DNA from: Costus lasius
Lineage: Eukaryota; Streptophyta; Magnoliopsida; Zingiberales; Costaceae
Direction of reading: 5' to 3'
Length of the DNA: 64,000 nucleotides
Assembly: GCA_027563935.2 (NCBI GenBank)
Contig: CM050449.1
Coordinates: forward strand, 9,886,001-9,950,000
Below, in pieces: positions 63,501-64,000 of the stretch. Positions within the stretch are counted from its first letter, which is position 1. Every line of letters begins with the position of its first letter. Below the pieces are notes generated by a model. The model was not told the origin of the DNA. It searched no databases and saw nothing but the letters and a program-made list of their open reading frames with translations. A program made the translations under genes and the position numbers.

Positions 63501-63738
63501 ACCTTTTGCCTGGATAGTGAAACATACTTCAGAAACATGGGGCAAAAGAACTAACAGGCTAATCAAAATGGACAGTGTTAAGACGAGAAATCAATGCAGA
63601 ATATTGAGGTGAGCAAACAACTCGATTTGTTCGGTTATTTCAGACCAGAGAAACACGATCTGCAGAATTGACTAATACAGATTCCACATTCTCGTGATCT
63701 TCAATGTCAATTCCATTCTTCAGTTTGTTCTCCATGTC
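51517..63738 (-). CDS. UFL1: UFL1 (E3 UFM1-protein ligase 1), 3' part (5' end outside window)
   Basis: UFL1 transfers the ubiquitin-like UFM1 to targets at the ER and ribosome. Minus-strand exons in order are 63738-63646, 63509-63444, 55473-55427, 55342-55279, 54660-54583, 54497-54435, 52470-52378 and 51624-51517. All splice in one frame with AG/GT borders and end in TAA. Landmarks in order are AKGLPNTLSVKAQAVVEALE, RLDVFITALRNLAEE, LDKKLERTMLHSYRK, SSETDPVQLLPKVVALLF, NKALQAPGRAISAAISRLK, KILMDYHSATVTLLALQSA, DCTSDRILSKQELLE and VPALKALVLGS. The order and wording match the plant UFL1 C-terminus from memory. The catalytic and N-terminal parts lie beyond 64000. The intron between 63444 and 55473 is about 8 kb and full of insertions. 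Confidence 0.88.
53201..53495. repeat. imperfect direct duplication in UFL1 intron, unit about 160 bp
   Basis: Copies at about 53201-53328 and 53361-53495 share TTGAACGTT, TTAAAACTGTAATTCTG, GTACAGGTCAATGT and TTAGGAGG.TAAAGTT in order, and both end in CTCTCTC runs. The copies are diverged by substitutions and small indels. Confidence 0.85.
54032..54068. repeat. (TA)n microsatellite
   Basis: A run of TA/ATCT repeats in the UFL1 intron between exons ending at 54435 and starting at 52470 (minus strand). Confidence 0.9.
56200..56425. repeat. direct repeat pair in UFL1 intron
   Basis: Two copies, about 56200-56258 and 56366-56425, share AGTCT.TCC.TAGAGCA.CATAT and TTTCATCTATGATAACAATG. They lie about 165 bp apart and flank unrelated AT-rich sequence. 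Confidence 0.8.
56710..57013. mobile_element. GC-rich MITE 1 with 9-bp target-site duplication (Mutator-like)
   Basis: A 304-bp segment flanked by perfect 9-bp direct repeats, GTTTGAGAC (56701-56709 and 57014-57022). The ends are imperfect inverted repeats (CAAGGATCAAAAAACCG against AACGATTCTAAAACCGG). The interior has inverted CCGGTACCGG-type words on both sides of a GC-rich core. There is no coding capacity I would trust. A 9-bp duplication fits the Mutator superfamily. Confidence 0.8.
57030..57600. repeat. repeat rich in GACCCGA / TCGGGTC inverted words
   Basis: CGGGTCGTGTC near 57046 pairs with GACACGACCCG near 57160. Further ACCCGA and CGGGTT words continue to about 57550. This resembles a common class of dispersed plant repeat with (T)CGGGTC motifs. 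The boundaries are not resolved. Confidence 0.55.
57762..58083. mobile_element. GC-rich MITE 2 with near-perfect 11-bp target-site duplication (Mutator-like)
   Basis: Flanked by GTGTTACACAG (57751-57761) and GTGTTACATAG (58084-58094), with one mismatch. The ends are imperfect inverted repeats that share AGGAA.CGGTCCGG. The CCGGTCCGGTACCGG words link it to MITE 1, only 0.75 kb away. The interior is GC-rich and open in several frames by composition alone. Confidence 0.72.
58183..58396 (-). repeat. 3' LTR of element B
   Basis: A 214-bp direct repeat of 60306-60519 with about nine differences by eye. On the minus strand the adjoining internal sequence (RC of 58397-58412) is AGAGAGAGGGCAAT-like, a plausible polypurine tract. 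Confidence 0.9.
58996..59904 (-). pseudogene. gag: gag of element B, several in-frame stops
   Basis: One minus-strand frame from about 59904 to 58996 encodes a gag-like protein. A coiled-coil start (RLEALEKSVAEILEKRKEE) is followed by a basic Arg/Glu-rich linker and a retrotransposon gag domain (VFDGTDPLGWITRAEQYF, VSMEGPAVHWF, SKSVGEYVELFERLVARV, YFLSGLHEEIR). The frame is broken by TGA at 59430-59428, TGA at 59238-59236 and TAG at 59208-59206. The stop at 58998-58996 ends it, with no zinc knuckle seen. It resembles gag of plant Ty3-type elements and differs from element A. Confidence 0.82.
60054..60108. repeat. three copies of GCTACAGTACT
   Basis: Copies at 60054-60064, 60068-60078 and 60098-60108 lie in the 5' leader of element B (sense strand AGTACTGTAGC). 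The role is unknown. Confidence 0.85.
60292..60304 (-). other. candidate primer-binding site of element B
   Basis: The minus strand reads TGGTCCGACCTGC one base after the 5' LTR. It starts with the TGG expected to pair with a tRNA CCA end. The tRNA was not identified. Confidence 0.55.
60306..60519 (-). repeat. 5' LTR of element B
   Basis: A 214-bp copy of 58183-58396 that starts TGTTACGATTCAAG and ends GGGTCCGTAACA on the plus strand. Confidence 0.9.
60667..61600 (-). pseudogene. gag: third retrotransposon fragment: broken gag plus primer-binding site
   Basis: On the minus strand TGGTATCAAAGCC (61594-61582) is a tRNA-Met type primer-binding site. Below it are a coiled-coil-like stretch (61435-61178, SQTFATALENCQAQLEECQL) and a gag stretch (60948-60667, with DSACEYAVTYSRRILEMTEM and FVNGLQPWAQAEL). 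The two stretches are in different frames, so at least one frameshift separates them. No pol domain was seen. A 5' LTR may extend from 61600 to about 62460, but its other copy was not found. Element B adjoins its end. Confidence 0.7.
62687..62790. mobile_element. perfect 40-bp inverted repeat (MITE-like hairpin, 104 bp)
   Basis: The arms 62687-62726 and 62751-62790 are exact reverse complements, starting GGGTCTGTTTTATTGGAGAG, with a 24-base loop. The bases just outside do not pair. Its end GGGTCTGTTT also opens the repeat at 26241, so it is probably a short TIR element, and its perfect arms suggest it is young. No target-site duplication is obvious (TTT before, TAG after). It lies in the UFL1 intron, so a transcript could fold into a hairpin. 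Confidence 0.88.
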
Positions 63739-64000
63739 CTAGCAAAACAAAATCCAAGAGACAAGACCACTCATTAAGCAATCCTCTATCTTGTTGCTGG
63801 TTCAGTACTTCAAGAAAAATGTTGATATCTTCCAACCAGTATGAAAAAAATCAAGCTTATATATAGGATAAAAACAAAATTAACTTGTACAAAACTTAGA
63901 ATCTATTATAACATTACGGATGGAGTAAACAAGTAGCAGTATAAAGGATGAAACATCGTATGTTCAAAATATTTCTTCGTGTTCAACAGAGACGTGAAAT

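Overview
The window looks like flowering-plant nuclear DNA. Genes are split by many GT-AG introns, coding islands sit in AT-rich intergenic DNA, and LTR retrotransposons and MITE-like elements are frequent. The proteins are plant families (VTC1-type GDP-mannose pyrophosphorylase, group IVc bHLH, LHW-like bHLH, SUPERMAN-like zinc finger, plant NEDD1, UFL1). I cannot fix the species. A monocot is possible, but nothing seen here is decisive. All gene models were spliced by hand from frame continuity, splice dinucleotides and family knowledge.

Layout. 1-11,011 (+): the 3' part of a NEDD1 WD40 gene (eight exons; its start lies off the left edge), with a 4.7-kb intron holding old repeats. 13,790-16,080 (+): an ILR3-like bHLH in five coding exons. 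16,702-20,919: a complete gag-only LTR retrotransposon with a perfect 5-bp target-site duplication. 22,485-23,963 (-): a 361-aa GDP-mannose pyrophosphorylase in four coding exons, probably with a 5'-leader intron reaching about 25,060. 25,584-25,844 (-): an 86-aa plant-type small protein. 26,241-27,430: a GC-rich repeat carrying a nested Mutator-type MITE. 28,949-30,385: a diverged tandem array of about 150-bp units. 31,457-38,270 (+): an LHW-like bHLH gene in ten coding exons, with a long leader carrying a 90-codon upstream ORF. 43,502-44,203 (+): an intronless SUPERMAN-like C2H2 repressor. 46,092-47,935: a candidate solo LTR. 50,043-50,925: a second copy of the GC-rich repeat. 51,517-63,738 (-): the 3' part of UFL1 (nine exons; its start lies off the right edge). 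Its 8-kb intron has collected two related MITEs, a second gag-only LTR element, a third gag fragment and a perfect 40-bp inverted repeat.

The genes are independent and do not form a cluster: microtubule nucleation (NEDD1), iron-response type transcription (ILR3-like), mannose/ascorbate metabolism (GMP), vascular or root transcription (LHW-like), organ-boundary type repression (SUPERMAN-like) and ufmylation (UFL1). The more unusual content is the two different gag-only LTR families, both broken by premature stops, the group of Mutator-like MITEs with readable target-site duplications, and the upstream ORF in the LHW-like leader.
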